The notes beneath the pieces are model-generated. The model was not told where the DNA came from and ran no database searches. It saw nothing but the letters and a program-made list of their open reading frames with translations. Made by a program: the position numbers and the translations under genes. From the NCBI GenBank assembly GCA_030592655.1, contig JAUVIQ010000068.1, positions 1 through 12,828 of the forward strand: a stretch of 12,828 nucleotides of DNA, written 5' to 3'. Shown here piece by piece: positions 12,660 through 12,828 of this stretch. Position 1 is the stretch's first letter. Each line of letters begins with the position of its first letter. Origin of the DNA: Planctomycetales bacterium. GTDB lineage: Bacteria > Planctomycetota > Phycisphaerae > SM23-33.

Positions 12660-12828
12660 CAAAATACGTTCGGATAATCTTTAATCAGCGAATACTGCAT
12701 ATCAGGGCCATCTTTGCAGAGATAATAAGGCCCGATGTTGCAGCGTCCGCACTTTCCCATCCCGCAACTCATTCGCCGGTTCATCGAAAGATAAATCTGC
12801 TCCGGCGTAAGCCCTTCTTCCATAAGGG
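12659..12828 (-). CDS. FAD/NAD(P)-binding [2Fe-2S] reductase subunit, C-terminal part (HydG/PyrK-like)
   Basis: Partial gene; the N-terminal part lies beyond the window edge. The last 56 or so residues are readable: LTPEQIYLSMNRRMSCGMG, then KCGRCNIGPYYLCKDGP, then a tail ending DYPNVF and TGA at 12659-12661. The NRRMSCGMGKCGRC stretch with a fourth Cys in YLCKDGP is the [2Fe-2S] motif at the C-terminus of PyrK-like electron-transfer subunits, sulfhydrogenase gamma (HydG) and anaerobic sulfite reductase subunit B. These proteins bind FAD and NAD(P)H and pass electrons to Fe-S partners. It is co-oriented with the hydrogenase genes, about 106 bases upstream of the molybdopterin-fold gene, across the 7-base repeat arrays. 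The position suggests a flavin/NAD(P)H input to the hydrogenase. Which family member it is cannot be settled from the fragment. Confidence 0.85.
   Translation of the reverse strand, partial: LMEEGLTPEQIYLSMNRRMSCGMGKCGRCNIGPYYLCKDGPDMQYSLIKDYPNVF

Overview
The window looks like a stretch of an anaerobic bacterial chromosome of moderately high GC, most plausibly Planctomycetota (Phycisphaerae-like). That placement is an inference. It rests on the enlarged arginyl-tRNA synthetase and on several dense families of short palindromic repeats of kinds I associate with planctomycete genomes. No ribosomal RNA or other decisive taxonomic marker is present.

Left part, + strand (69-3922): housekeeping genes. 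The order is rsfS (ribosome silencing factor), argS (arginyl-tRNA synthetase with a large AT-rich insertion), a 103-base spacer holding two inverted hairpins, and a phosphohexomutase of the GlmM/phosphomannomutase family. The strand changes at 3922-3950, where this gene meets a gene running the other way. Both end inside two inverted copies of one 24-base repeat, so both proteins end in ARASRP followed by TGA.

Right part, - strand (12828 down to 3950): one long gene cluster for a membrane-bound, complex-I-related group 4 [NiFe] hydrogenase. In transcription order it holds: the C-terminal end of a FAD/NAD(P)-binding [2Fe-2S] reductase subunit (cut by the window edge and absent from the supplied ORF list); a reduced NuoG/formate-dehydrogenase-like molybdopterin-fold protein; a HycB-like ferredoxin predicted to carry four [4Fe-4S] clusters; a NuoH/HycD-like membrane anchor; a NuoB-like small subunit; a NuoC-like subunit; a NuoD-like Ni-binding large subunit with all four Ni-site cysteines; a NuoL/HyfB-like ion-pump subunit; and a NuoI/HycF-like ferredoxin. 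After a 372-base repeat-filled gap comes a HycI-type maturation protease. Genes from 11017 to 5542 overlap or lie 10-40 bases apart, with ATGA and TAATG couplings. The likely machine moves electrons between a soluble redox module (flavin/NAD(P)H reductase, molybdopterin-fold protein, polyferredoxin) and the NiFe site, coupled to ion translocation through the NuoH/NuoL-like arm. The protease would cut the 34-residue tail from the large subunit after Ni insertion.

Between genes there are at least five kinds of repeat: two BIME-like inverted hairpin pairs (2463-2533, 3899-3973), a 294-base nested palindrome (4600-4893), and two arrays of 7-base units (9108-9135, 12568-12659). A sixth repeat-like hairpin lies inside argS. 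The candidates for something undescribed are the composition of the hydrogenase complex (group 4 core plus flavin/NAD(P) and stripped molybdopterin subunits) and the recruitment of repeats as gene ends and gene starts.
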